Of a DNA stretch of 64,000 nucleotides, positions 18,413-26,583 are shown one piece after another. The notes beneath the pieces were generated by a model, which saw only the letters and a program-made list of their open reading frames with translations, ran no database searches and had not been told where the DNA came from. Both the position numbers and the translations under genes were made by a program. The first letter of the stretch is position 1. Each line of letters begins with the position of its first letter. Source of the DNA: an uncultured Bacteroidales bacterium (lineage in GTDB: Bacteria; Bacteroidota; Bacteroidia; Bacteroidales; Paludibacteraceae); the NCBI GenBank assembly GCA_902799705.1, contig CADCBP010000014.1:653-64652 (forward strand). Reading direction: 5' to 3'.

Positions 18413-20485
18413 TTAAGGGATGAATATTTTTCGGGAACGTCCGTCTCTCACGAGGATATACACACCGGATGGCAGAATGTCCGTCGCTTTCACCGCAAGG
18501 CCGGAGACCGTATAGACTTTCGTCTTCGGATCGAGCCAAAAATCCGAGTCGCCTTCAACGTCCTCGATGCCCGTTCCTATTTCGGAAATCAATATCTGCG
18601 AATCCGTCACTATTACCGGCATGACGGCTTGTCCGTTACTCTTCGCGGCTAATTGGATTGGTTTCCATTTGCAATAAACCTGTCGGTGCGCAAAGGAAAG
18701 GAGATAGGAACCGGAAGGCACAGTAGGCGGCACAGACACTTTGGTAATGGTAATCGGGTTGGTGAAAAAGTAGTTCATCGGCAAGTTCGTCGATGTAGAG
18801 CGTACCCCTAACACAGATGCCACCTCCCCCGTGAAGGGATCAAGCAGCACCACTCCCAATTGGCCCGTGAACGTCTCTTCGCCTACATTCATAACGCGAT
18901 AAGCAGTCATATCCCATTTCCCGTCACGGGCAATCACCATCTGCGAACTCTTAATACTGTCCGTCGCCAGTTCTACCGGAGAATCTTGTTCGGGGACTTC
19001 AAAGAGTACTTGGGTGGAAGTGAGTGTAACAGAAGTCAGATGTTTACCGCCGCTCTCTTGAATGATTTGCCATTCCTCCTTGGATTCCGGGCGGAAAAGT
19101 CCGCACAGGCGGTAGGTACCATTCGGGATAGAGGGCGGGAAAGAGCAATAAAAACTTATAGGAGTGGTAAAGAAATAGTTTGCCGGCAGTGAAGTTGTTT
19201 TTGGATTCGAGAGGACGGCTTGTATCTCATCGGCATCCTTGGACAATAGTCCGACACTATACTGTCCATGGAAATCATGCACTCCCTCATTTTTGATGGT
19301 CATCAGTTTGATGTTGAGTGTTTCGGAACGTGCCGCCTGCATCTCGGGCAGTTCGATCTGGGCGACAGACATCTGATACGTCGTGTCCGTGGAACCGGTC
19401 GCCGGCTGTATGCCGATGGTGAACGAGACATCCGAATTATAATCTCCTAAGTTGTTTCCACCTATTCCCTGGTCGGTAGGGTTTAAGCCGGTGAGCAGAT
19501 AATCTCCGTCTGCGAGGCCGCCCCATCCCCAGTTGATATGGAAATAGCCGTCCGAGTTGAATCCGTCGCAAAGGAAGGCATGGCCACCTCCGGCTCCTTG
19601 ACCGCTGACAAAGACCGGACGTCCCGCACGGAGTTCCTTACGAATCTGCTCTGCGATATAATCCATCTCGTACATCGTTTTCTTGAGAATAAGGATATTA
19701 TGGTCATAGCCGAAATAAGTCATCAAACCTTTGGTGACGGCGGCATACGATCCGCTGCTGCCATCGGCTCCATAATCCATCTCTATCGCAACTCCGCAAT
19801 GATACATGAGCTGCGCCACTGCCTGAGCCTGTTCCGGCGTATATTGGGAATAATAGCGGTAGCTGTCCAACATCAGATCCCACCGGTAGGTTGTATTGCC
19901 GAAATCTGCAGAGAGCGTTTGGCTGTATGCGGGGTTCTCGGCACAGGTCCAATCGTAACTGTGACTACCTGTTCCTTGCGAGGGATAGCGATGGGTGTAC
20001 ATGAGCTGTGCCATCGCAGTCGCGGTACAGCCCGTGACACAATGGTTCGTACCATTGTAGGTGGGAACCATGTTATTGAAAGGCGTACCCTGATTCCATT
20101 GGCAAGGGACCAACGGGGCACATTCATCCTCTGCGGAAGTGAGGTATAAGGGATGGGTGTTGTAGTCCTCCAACCATGCTTTTAGCGCAGGAGGCATCGT
20201 CGCAGTTGTCAGCGCACCGTGAGGGCTGAAACCCAACACTTCAGGCATCGTGTCGTCGGATGAGACAATCACGAAACTGCTGCCGGCATTGATGGCATAC
20301 CAAGCATCGGAGCGACTGATAATCTCGCAGGTAACAGGGGAAGAACCTTGACGTGAAGGCGCACGAAGAGCAGCGGTGCGACGAGCGACCGAAAGGGCCT
20401 CCTCCGGTGTACGAGGAGCCGCGTAAAACAACTCTGCCGAAAGAAGAACCGACAGGATAAGGAGTAAGCGTCTCGTTGGATGCAT
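18413..20485 (-). CDS. Secreted C10-family (streptopain-like) cysteine protease with type IX sorting tail
   Basis: A 690-residue protein. The signal peptide is residues 1-22 (MHPTRRLLLILSVLLSAELFYA); I chose ATG 20485 over 20590, because the promoter lies between them. A propeptide-like region follows (EEALSVARR, then WYAINAGSSFVIVSSDD). The catalytic Cys is in CVTGCTATAMAQLMY, and the His is in GGGHAFLCDGFN, followed by HINWGWGG. Two beta-sandwich repeats with the LPMNYFFTNPI/LPANYFFTTPI motif come next. The C-terminus (KVYTVSGLAVKATDILPSGV, ending KIFIP) is a type IX sorting domain. It probably degrades host or dietary protein outside the cell. Confidence 0.9.
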   Translation of the reverse strand: MHPTRRLLLILSVLLSAELFYAAPRTPEEALSVARRTAALRAPSRQGSSPVTCEIISRSDAWYAINAGSSFVIVSSDDTMPEVLGFSPHGALTTATMPPALKAWLEDYNTHPLYLTSAEDECAPLVPCQWNQGTPFNNMVPTYNGTNHCVTGCTATAMAQLMYTHRYPSQGTGSHSYDWTCAENPAYSQTLSADFGNTTYRWDLMLDSYRYYSQYTPEQAQAVAQLMYHCGVAIEMDYGADGSSGSYAAVTKGLMTYFGYDHNILILKKTMYEMDYIAEQIRKELRAGRPVFVSGQGAGGGHAFLCDGFNSDGYFHINWGWGGLADGDYLLTGLNPTDQGIGGNNLGDYNSDVSFTIGIQPATGSTDTTYQMSVAQIELPEMQAARSETLNIKLMTIKNEGVHDFHGQYSVGLLSKDADEIQAVLSNPKTTSLPANYFFTTPISFYCSFPPSIPNGTYRLCGLFRPESKEEWQIIQESGGKHLTSVTLTSTQVLFEVPEQDSPVELATDSIKSSQMVIARDGKWDMTAYRVMNVGEETFTGQLGVVLLDPFTGEVASVLGVRSTSTNLPMNYFFTNPITITKVSVPPTVPSGSYLLSFAHRQVYCKWKPIQLAAKSNGQAVMPVIVTDSQILISEIGTGIEDVEGDSDFWLDPKTKVYTVSGLAVKATDILPSGVYILVRDGRSRKIFIP

Positions 20486-20521
20486 AGTTTTCAAAAGATT
20501 GATTGTTAACAAAATTTCGTG

Positions 20522-20552
20522 CAAAAATACTGCTTTTTTTTGAAACATGCAA
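20522..20552 (-). promoter_or_regulatory. Promoter of the C10 protease gene
   Basis: Minus-strand TTG (20552-20550), 20 bp, TATTTTTG (20529-20522). Confidence 0.65.
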
Positions 20553-20596
20553 CAAAATAAGCATTTTAAAAGCATTTTATGCCTATCCACCCCCGT

Positions 20597-20629
20597 GAAT
20601 GGTTAACGAATGGTTAACGAATGACTAAG
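20597..20629. repeat. Three 11-bp tandem repeats
   Basis: GAATGGTTAAC twice and GAATGACTAAG, directly adjacent. Confidence 0.85.
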
Positions 20630-20664
20630 AATATACAAGAACAACTAACGATTCAATATGCTCT

Positions 20665-20689
20665 GTATTATATACTATGTATATAATAC
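20665..20689. repeat. Perfect 25-bp inverted repeat
   Basis: GTATTATATAC, TAT, GTATATAATAC. Same 11-3-11 layout as the palindrome at 2756-2780. Confidence 0.7.
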
Positions 20690-20865
20690 TATATGGAGAA
20701 TGGAAATGATGAAGGCAAACAAAAAACTGTCAACTTATTTCAGGATAAGACACATCGAAGTTTCGCACAAGTGGTATCTTTACTACAAAAAGGTTTATGT
20801 CATTCAAAAAATTATTACAGAAGAATGTCGTAAAATAGTAAAATGTGTTAAAAAACATAATTATA

Positions 20866-20897
20866 TTTGCACATTTCAAGAAAATGTTGTATCTTTG
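20866..20897 (+). promoter_or_regulatory. Promoter of the Crp/Fnr gene
   Basis: TTTG (20866-20869), 20 bp, TATCTTTG (20890-20897). Only four bases separate it from the ATG at 20902, which suggests a leaderless transcript. Confidence 0.75.
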
Positions 20898-20901
20898 CAG
20901 C

Positions 20902-21600
20902 ATGAAACATAAAGAAGAGGTATTTGCCCCGTTATGGGAGTTGAATCCTGTATGGGGTACGTTGACGGAAGAAGAGCGAGCTTACGCCGCCGAACAGGCA
21001 GAAATGGTATATTACGAGAAGAATGAATTAATTCATTCGGACGGAGAAGTGTCGTTGTATATGTGGATGCTACTTCGCGGTAAAGTACGAATCTTCAAAG
21101 AGGGAATAGGTCAACGTCAGCAGATTATCCGTTTGCTCAAACCCTATGATATCTTCGGTTACCGCGCATGTATCGCCGACGAGGGATATAACTCGAGTGC
21201 GAGCGCCGTGGAGAGTTGCGCCGTGTATCGTATGCCGAAAGCATGTTTTACGCAACTGATTCGTCGCAACGGAGCCTTCTGTTACCAAGTGATGATGATG
21301 ATGGCGAAAGACTTGGCGTTTTCTGAGATACAAACGGTGAACCTCACGCAAAAACATATCCGCGGCCGCTTGGCGGAGAGTCTGTTACTCCTATTGAAGA
21401 ATTACGGGTATGAAGAGGATGGCCGAACCTTGGCGATGTTACTCCCACGCGAGGACTTGGCGAACATGAGCAACATGACGACGAGCAATGCCATCCGTAC
21501 ACTCAGTCAGTTTGCACAAGAAGGACTGATTGCTGTCGAAGGACGACATATACAAATACTAAACGAGAAATCGTTGGAAAAAATATCGCGACTCGGTTGA
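20902..21600 (+). CDS. Crp/Fnr-family transcription regulator
   Basis: A 232-residue regulator. The N-terminal cyclic-nucleotide-binding-type beta-roll spans about 10-125 (EMVYYEKNELIHSDGE, LRGKVRIFKEG, IIRLLKPYDIFGY). The C-terminal winged helix includes REDLANMSNMTTSNAIRTLSQFAQEGLI as the recognition region. No Fnr-type cysteine cluster is evident at the N-terminus, so an oxygen-sensing Fe-S cluster is unlikely; the ligand is unknown. The ATG at 20902 is fixed by the promoter just upstream; an ATG at 20845 lies before the promoter and is rejected. A terminator overlaps its end. Confidence 0.92.
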   Translation: MKHKEEVFAPLWELNPVWGTLTEEERAYAAEQAEMVYYEKNELIHSDGEVSLYMWMLLRGKVRIFKEGIGQRQQIIRLLKPYDIFGYRACIADEGYNSSASAVESCAVYRMPKACFTQLIRRNGAFCYQVMMMMAKDLAFSEIQTVNLTQKHIRGRLAESLLLLLKNYGYEEDGRTLAMLLPREDLANMSNMTTSNAIRTLSQFAQEGLIAVEGRHIQILNEKSLEKISRLG

Positions 21601-21615
21601 GCCGCGATATTTTTT
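21581..21615. terminator. Bidirectional terminator between crp/fnr and the M23 peptidase gene
   Basis: AAATATCGCG pairs with CGCGATATTT over a 12-nt loop, with T runs on both sides. It includes the stop codons of both convergent genes. Confidence 0.88.
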
Positions 21616-22585
21616 AATCCATCATATTTCCCATATTCGATGAGATTTGTAACATCTTGTCATAGTCTTCGGGACTGAGGTCGTAGAAGTAGAAGTTACG
21701 CGGGTCTATTGGTCTTCCCAAATAATGCACTTCATAATGGAGGTGCGGTCCTGTCGATTTGCCGGTATTGCCTACGAGTGCGATAACATCCCCTCTTTTC
21801 ACTTTCTGTCCTACCCTCACGAATCGTTTGGAGCAGTGCGCATAGAGCGTTGCATAATTGAAACCGTGGTCGATTTCGACAGTCTCACCGTAGCCTTGAC
21901 GCCACCCCGAATAGACAACTGTTCCGTTACCGGTAGCGAAGATATCCGTTCCGACAGGCGCGGAGAAGTCCATTCCTTCATGGAAACGCCGGATATGATA
22001 CACTGGGTCAATACGCCATCCGAAACCCGAAGCCATGTGTTTGAGGTTCTTATTCAGAACAGGTTGGATAGCCGGTATGTTCTCCATACGCACTTCCTGG
22101 TTCTTCGCCAGTTGCAGCACTTCATCGTACGACCGCGCCTGTACGTACAGTTCTTTCTCAAGGATATCCACTTTGCGTTGTATATCCGCAGCAAGCTGCG
22201 TATTGGTCATACGCGCGATGGAGTCATAGTACGAGATCTGATGGGTGGCACCCATACGCGCACTAAGGGGGATCGGTTCAGCACCTAAGATAGCACGGTA
22301 GAGGTTATCATCGCGCTGGGCGAGGTCGGTGAGGACGATCTGCATCTGGTCCATCTGCTTATCCATGACCTCTATCTGAGCGGAGAGGTTACGGTTGTAC
22401 TGCATAAGGGACGCCTCACGCGGAGAGGGAAAGAAATAGAGAAAGGTGTAGAAGAAAATAACACCCAGGCAGATACCTCCTATGATATAACCTCCAGAAC
22501 GGCGAAGCCAATAACGGAAACCATGTTCTATCCGCTCCAATTGCAGCGTCTCCGGGTTAATACGATACTTCTTATTATTTGACAT
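21614..22585 (-). CDS. M23-family peptidoglycan endopeptidase, membrane-anchored
   Basis: A 323-residue protein. One membrane helix at about 33-52 (GYIIGGICLGVIFFYTFLYFF) anchors it; a coiled coil follows (about 65-165, including QIEVMDKQMDQMQIVLTDLAQRDD). The C-terminal LytM domain has zinc ligands in RRFHEGMDFSAP and HLHYEVHYLG, so the active site appears complete. It likely trims cross-links in the cell wall or acts in envelope biogenesis. It is the last gene of the long minus-strand run, 27 bp after the YgiQ gene, with a heptamer array in the gap. Confidence 0.93.
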   Translation of the reverse strand: MSNNKKYRINPETLQLERIEHGFRYWLRRSGGYIIGGICLGVIFFYTFLYFFPSPREASLMQYNRNLSAQIEVMDKQMDQMQIVLTDLAQRDDNLYRAILGAEPIPLSARMGATHQISYYDSIARMTNTQLAADIQRKVDILEKELYVQARSYDEVLQLAKNQEVRMENIPAIQPVLNKNLKHMASGFGWRIDPVYHIRRFHEGMDFSAPVGTDIFATGNGTVVYSGWRQGYGETVEIDHGFNYATLYAHCSKRFVRVGQKVKRGDVIALVGNTGKSTGPHLHYEVHYLGRPIDPRNFYFYDLSPEDYDKMLQISSNMGNMMD

Positions 22586-22588
22586 GTC

Positions 22589-22630
22589 GGGTTATGATTT
22601 ATGATTTCAAATTTAGGATTTATGGGGTTT
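22589..22630. repeat. Heptamer array between YgiQ and M23 genes
   Basis: Six 7-bp units of the type GATTTAT/GATTTCA. It includes the YgiQ stop codon. Confidence 0.8.
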
Positions 22631-24331
22631 ATACCAGAAAAAATACTGGTTTTGTTGTTTCTTCTCTTCGGTCGTACGCGCGACATAAATAGGTTCGCGC
22701 GTGTACGGATTGATGCCGGTGTAGAACATCGTTGTTGAGAGCGTCATCGGTGTCGGCGTGAAATCCTGTACCTGTTCCGGACGATAATGCATCCTTTTCG
22801 TCTCATCCGCCAACATCTGCATGTCGTGCTTAGTACATCCTGGATGCGAGGAGATGAAATACGGAATGAGTTGCTGGTTCAGTCCCGCCTCTTTGTTAAT
22901 GCGCAGGAACAAATCCCGGAACCGCAGGTAGTTGTTCCAAGCCGGTTTACGCATCATCTTAAGTACCTTGTCCGAGCAATGTTCAGGAGCCACTTTGAGC
23001 CGTCCCGAGACATGCCGTGTGATGAGTTGGCGCGCGTACTCGTCATTCATCAAGTCATAACGGATACCGGATCCCACGAAGGCATGCTTGACGTACGGCA
23101 GTTTGTCCACCGTACGGTATATATCGAGCAGCGGTCCGAAGTCTTGATTGAGGTTCTTGCATATCGCCGGTTGCAGACACGAAGCTCGCGCACATTTCTC
23201 ACACAGCCCCATATCCTTGCCATGCATCATATACATGTTGGCCGACGGACCGCCGAGGTCAGAGATTACTCCGTGCCAGTCGGGTAACTGACTGAGTTTC
23301 TCTATCTGCCGCAGGATAGACGCTTTCGAACGGGAAACGATCTGCTTGCCCTGATGCGCCGAGATAGTACAGAAGGAGCATCCTCCGAAACACCCTCTGT
23401 GCATGCACACCGACCATTTGATCATCTCGTAAGCCGGTATATGTTTATCCTTGTATTTTGGGTGCGGCGTATAGGTGAAGGGCAAGTCGTAGATTGCATC
23501 CAACTGCTCAGTTGTCATCGGGGGGTACGATGGGTTGACGACTACCCATTGTTTGCCGACAGACTGTACGAGCGTCGTCTGATGAATCTTATTCGACTCT
23601 ATCTCCATGAGGCGGAAGTTCTCCGCATGTTTGCGTTTGTCCCGCAGCGCCTCTTCGTGGGATGCCAGCATGATCGCATCACTCGGGATCTCGGACTTGT
23701 CGTTCGTCAGAAATGCCGTCTGGGGTACAGAATGGAATGATGGATTGATGGAATGACGGAATGATGTTTTTATTCTATCAGCAATCTCCGTCATCGCCTG
23801 CTCTCCCATACCATAGACGAGGAGGTCGGCACCGCTGTCCACGAGGATGGAAGGCATCAGCTTATCCTGCCAATAATCATAGTGTGTGAGGCGTCGCATG
23901 GAGGCTTCAATACCTCCGATTACAATGGGCACGTCGGGATAGAGTTGCTTGAGGATCTTACAATAGGAGGTTGTACAGTAGTCAGGTCGTGCGCCCGGTC
24001 GCCCTTCGGGTGTATAGGCATCGTCGGAACGCTTACGTTTGGCTGCCGTGTAATGATTGACCATCGAATCCATGCTACCTGCTGACACCGCAAAATAGAT
24101 ACGCGGCTTGCCGAATTTCTTGAAATCCCGGTAGTCGCCATGCACGTCAGGTTGCGGCACGATTGCCACGCGATAACCCGCCGCCTCGAGAACTCTGCCC
24201 AGCACCGCTGCACCGAAAGACGGGTGGTCGATATACGCGTCACCGGTGAAGAAGACAATGTCCACTTCATCCCAACCGCGCAAATCCGTCTCTTTGCGGG
24301 TCGTAGGCAAGTATTTTAAGAGATCAGTCAT
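22613..24331 (-). CDS. YgiQ-family radical SAM protein
   Basis: A 572-residue protein of the UPF0313/YgiQ family. An N-terminal B12-binding-like region (VDIVFFTGDAYIDHPSFGAAVLGRVLE) precedes the radical SAM domain, whose cluster motif is CMHRGCFGGCSFC (CxxxxxCxxGCxFC style as in YgiQ). Additional family segments are LPYVKHAFVGSGIRYDL and ISSHPGCTKHDM. The reaction is unknown. The protein is shorter than the E. coli homologue at the C-terminus, as usual in Bacteroidota. An 8-bp tandem array (23735-23766) is read as SFRHSINPSFHSVPQ. Confidence 0.9.
   Translation of the reverse strand: MTDLLKYLPTTRKETDLRGWDEVDIVFFTGDAYIDHPSFGAAVLGRVLEAAGYRVAIVPQPDVHGDYRDFKKFGKPRIYFAVSAGSMDSMVNHYTAAKRKRSDDAYTPEGRPGARPDYCTTSYCKILKQLYPDVPIVIGGIEASMRRLTHYDYWQDKLMPSILVDSGADLLVYGMGEQAMTEIADRIKTSFRHSINPSFHSVPQTAFLTNDKSEIPSDAIMLASHEEALRDKRKHAENFRLMEIESNKIHQTTLVQSVGKQWVVVNPSYPPMTTEQLDAIYDLPFTYTPHPKYKDKHIPAYEMIKWSVCMHRGCFGGCSFCTISAHQGKQIVSRSKASILRQIEKLSQLPDWHGVISDLGGPSANMYMMHGKDMGLCEKCARASCLQPAICKNLNQDFGPLLDIYRTVDKLPYVKHAFVGSGIRYDLMNDEYARQLITRHVSGRLKVAPEHCSDKVLKMMRKPAWNNYLRFRDLFLRINKEAGLNQQLIPYFISSHPGCTKHDMQMLADETKRMHYRPEQVQDFTPTPMTLSTTMFYTGINPYTREPIYVARTTEEKKQQNQYFFWYKPHKS
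23735..23766. repeat. 8-bp tandem array inside the YgiQ gene
   Basis: GGAATGAT, GGATTGAT, GGAATGAC, GGAATGAT (plus-strand reading), in a variable loop of the protein. Confidence 0.8.
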
Positions 24332-24349
24332 CCGTTGTCAGTCATCAGT
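24322..24349. repeat. Heptamer array between dnaX and the YgiQ gene
   Basis: GATCAGT, CATCCGT, TGTCAGT, CATCAGT span the YgiQ start codon and the dnaX stop codon. Confidence 0.75.
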
Positions 24350-26042
24350 CTATTTGTAAGTCAAGTCTCTCCTTGAGGGTTGCGAGCACAGGGTTCTGCT
24401 CCACCATCAGTTTATACTTCTCCTCAGCGGTGAACGCCATCTGCTCCTGGTCAAACTCCGCCTGTACAAGCCGGATCTCCAGATGGCCGTTATGGAGTGT
24501 TGCACGTAACTGCCGTAAAAGGCCCGGTAAAGCCTTCCGCATCTCCGCCATCTGCCAAGGGTTAGGCATCTGAATCTCCGCGGTAAGGTCATCGACCATC
24601 TGAGGCATGTAATCCTCTATGAGTTGTCTGAGACGCGTTTCCTCCTTATGAGTATCGGTCAGACCAACCCACGCGTCCCTGAGTTGGTCAACTGTAAAAG
24701 GGCTGTTCTGCTCCTCTTTGGGTTGTTCTACAGGTACAGCCGGTTGTCCGGATACCACCTCCGGCTTCTTCGGGCCAAGACCTATACTGATTTTCGGCAT
24801 CTTCGGTATGGAAGGAACCGCCTCTTTGGGAGTGGTGGCGGTGCTTGGCGCCGTCTTGTTCTGCGGCGGTGCAGGAGGCGTTGCCTGAGCAGGTTGCGTT
24901 GCCTGAACAGGTTGCGCAGCAGGTGTAACCGTCTGAGGCACTTGTTGGGCGACACCTAACTGGCACAGTTTGACAAGTGCCAATTCAACCGTCAGACGTT
25001 TGTTACGCGCCGTGCGGTAATTGATGTCACAGGTGTTAAGGATATCGAGCGCCATGAAGATCCACACAGGATGGCAACGTTGCGCTTGTTGACCGTAACG
25101 AACACGCAACGACTCGCCCGTCTCCAACAGAGGTAAGGTCTGCGGGTCTTGGCTCACCAGTACATCACGCAGATGTTGTGCAAAGCCAGTCACGAAATGT
25201 CCGGCATCAAAACCATGATTGAGGATGTCGTTGAAGATCAACAAAGTCTGTGCTACATTATGCTGCAAGGCGTTGTCCACCAACCGGAAATAATAGTCGG
25301 CACTCAGCACATTAAGCACTTCAATCGTGCGCTCGTAGGTGATCTCATTGCCGCAGAAAGCAACTAATTGGTCAAAGATCGACAAGGCGTCGCGCATACC
25401 TCCGTCGGCCTTCTGCGCCACTACGTTCAGTGCTTCCTCACTCACTTTGATACCTTCATTCGCCGCCACTTTCTGCAGGTACGCGATCGTATCGGGAATG
25501 GTGATGCGGTTGAAGTCATAGACCTGACAGCGACTGAGGATTGTCGGCAGTACCTTATGTTTCTCCGTCGTAGCAAGGATGAAGATGGCATACGAGGGCG
25601 GTTCTTCGAGTGTCTTAAGCAACGCATTAAACGCTCCTTGAGAGAGCATGTGAACCTCATCGATGATATACACGGAGTACTTACCGATCTGCGGCGGGAC
25701 ACGCACCTGGTCAATGAGGCTTCGGATATCCTCTACGGAGTTGTTTGATGCTGCATCGAGTTCGTGAATGTTAAACGACCGCTGTTCATTAAAGGCCCTA
25801 CAGGACTCACATTCGTTGCATGCATCGAAGCCGTTTTGCGGATTCGAACAGTTGATGGTCTTTGCGAAGATACGTGCGCAAGTCGTTTTACCCACGCCTC
25901 TCGGTCCGCAAAACAGATACGCGTGCGCCAAATGGTTCGAACGGATCGCGTTCTGCAAGGTCTGCGTCAGCGCCTGTTGACCTACCACTGACTCAAAGGT
26001 CTGCGGGCGGTACTTACGCGCCGATACAATGTAATTTTCCAT
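24345..26042 (-). CDS. dnaX: DNA polymerase III subunit gamma/tau
   Basis: A 565-residue clamp-loader subunit. The AAA+ core has Walker A CGPRGVGKT, the zinc ligands around CSNPQNGFDACNECESC, Walker B YIIDEVHML and sensor 1 LATTEKHK. A Pro/Gln/Ala-rich linker (about 360-430) is followed by a C-terminal region that would bind the polymerase. It loads sliding clamps at the replication fork. No slippery frameshift site was examined in detail. It starts 29 bp inside the upstream PPTase gene, so translation is probably coupled. Confidence 0.96.
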   Translation of the reverse strand: MENYIVSARKYRPQTFESVVGQQALTQTLQNAIRSNHLAHAYLFCGPRGVGKTTCARIFAKTINCSNPQNGFDACNECESCRAFNEQRSFNIHELDAASNNSVEDIRSLIDQVRVPPQIGKYSVYIIDEVHMLSQGAFNALLKTLEEPPSYAIFILATTEKHKVLPTILSRCQVYDFNRITIPDTIAYLQKVAANEGIKVSEEALNVVAQKADGGMRDALSIFDQLVAFCGNEITYERTIEVLNVLSADYYFRLVDNALQHNVAQTLLIFNDILNHGFDAGHFVTGFAQHLRDVLVSQDPQTLPLLETGESLRVRYGQQAQRCHPVWIFMALDILNTCDINYRTARNKRLTVELALVKLCQLGVAQQVPQTVTPAAQPVQATQPAQATPPAPPQNKTAPSTATTPKEAVPSIPKMPKISIGLGPKKPEVVSGQPAVPVEQPKEEQNSPFTVDQLRDAWVGLTDTHKEETRLRQLIEDYMPQMVDDLTAEIQMPNPWQMAEMRKALPGLLRQLRATLHNGHLEIRLVQAEFDQEQMAFTAEEKYKLMVEQNPVLATLKERLDLQID

Positions 26043-26583
26043 AAGCTATAGTATATATATATTTCTCTTTTTCGATAGTCGATATTTCGAGATCTCGAGA
26101 TGCCGACATAATATGCTGTAATTGTTCAAACGACTGAATCCCTACTCCCTGCGCCTTGACGACCGCTTCTTTCTGCGTCCAGAGGCGCGTGAATTTCCGA
26201 TCGTCCATCCCTACTCTCTCTTCTTCATTCATCGTTCGGGCGATGAGTTCCGCGTCGGCGTGCCGGATCGTTTCGATGTCGATACCTACGGGTTCGTCAT
26301 TTATCGCGACGGCGATGCCTTGCTTGCAATGACTGATACTAAAATAAGGACCGTCTTCCCAATATGGTTTGCCGTGCTCGTTGTATTTCCACTCGATATT
26401 CCGATATTCCGATATCCCGATAAGATCAAAAAGCATCAGCCAACTCTTGAGGCAGCAATATTGCCCGAAGGTATGTTTGTATTTCAGAGCCTGTTCGCGT
26501 CGCTGCGCTGAGACCAGCGGTAACATCCGTTGCACTTCCGTCTCGGTACACTCCTCCATTCTATCAAAAATCATCACTCTCAT
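26014..26583 (-). CDS. 4'-phosphopantetheinyl transferase (Sfp-type)
   Basis: A 189-residue enzyme that attaches 4'-phosphopantetheine to carrier proteins. Conserved motifs: PYWEDGPYFSISHCKQGIAVAI, VGIDIETIRHADAELIARTMNEEE (metal-binding Asp and Glu) and FTRLWTQKEAVVKAQGVG (the WxxKEA motif). I chose ATG 26583, which overlaps the RND stop codon (ATGA), over an in-frame start at 26679 inside the RND gene. The 3' end overlaps dnaX by 29 bp. It could serve the acyl carrier protein of lipid synthesis or other carriers; none is encoded nearby. Confidence 0.92.
   Translation of the reverse strand: MRVMIFDRMEECTETEVQRMLPLVSAQRREQALKYKHTFGQYCCLKSWLMLFDLIGISEYRNIEWKYNEHGKPYWEDGPYFSISHCKQGIAVAINDEPVGIDIETIRHADAELIARTMNEEERVGMDDRKFTRLWTQKEAVVKAQGVGIQSFEQLQHIMSASRDLEISTIEKEKYIYTIAYGKLHCIGA

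Larger units (their letters stand above)
20486..20901. other. 416-bp intergenic region between the C10 protease and Crp/Fnr genes
   Basis: AT-rich spacer between divergent genes. It holds the two promoters listed separately, a three-copy 11-bp repeat, and a perfect 11-3-11 inverted repeat. An 84-codon plus-strand frame here overlaps the crp promoter and looks spurious. No RNA gene is recognised. Confidence 0.6.

Noticed and set aside
20658..20912. 84-codon plus-strand reading frame
   Set aside because: AT-rich, no family, and it overlaps both the promoter and the start of the Crp/Fnr gene.
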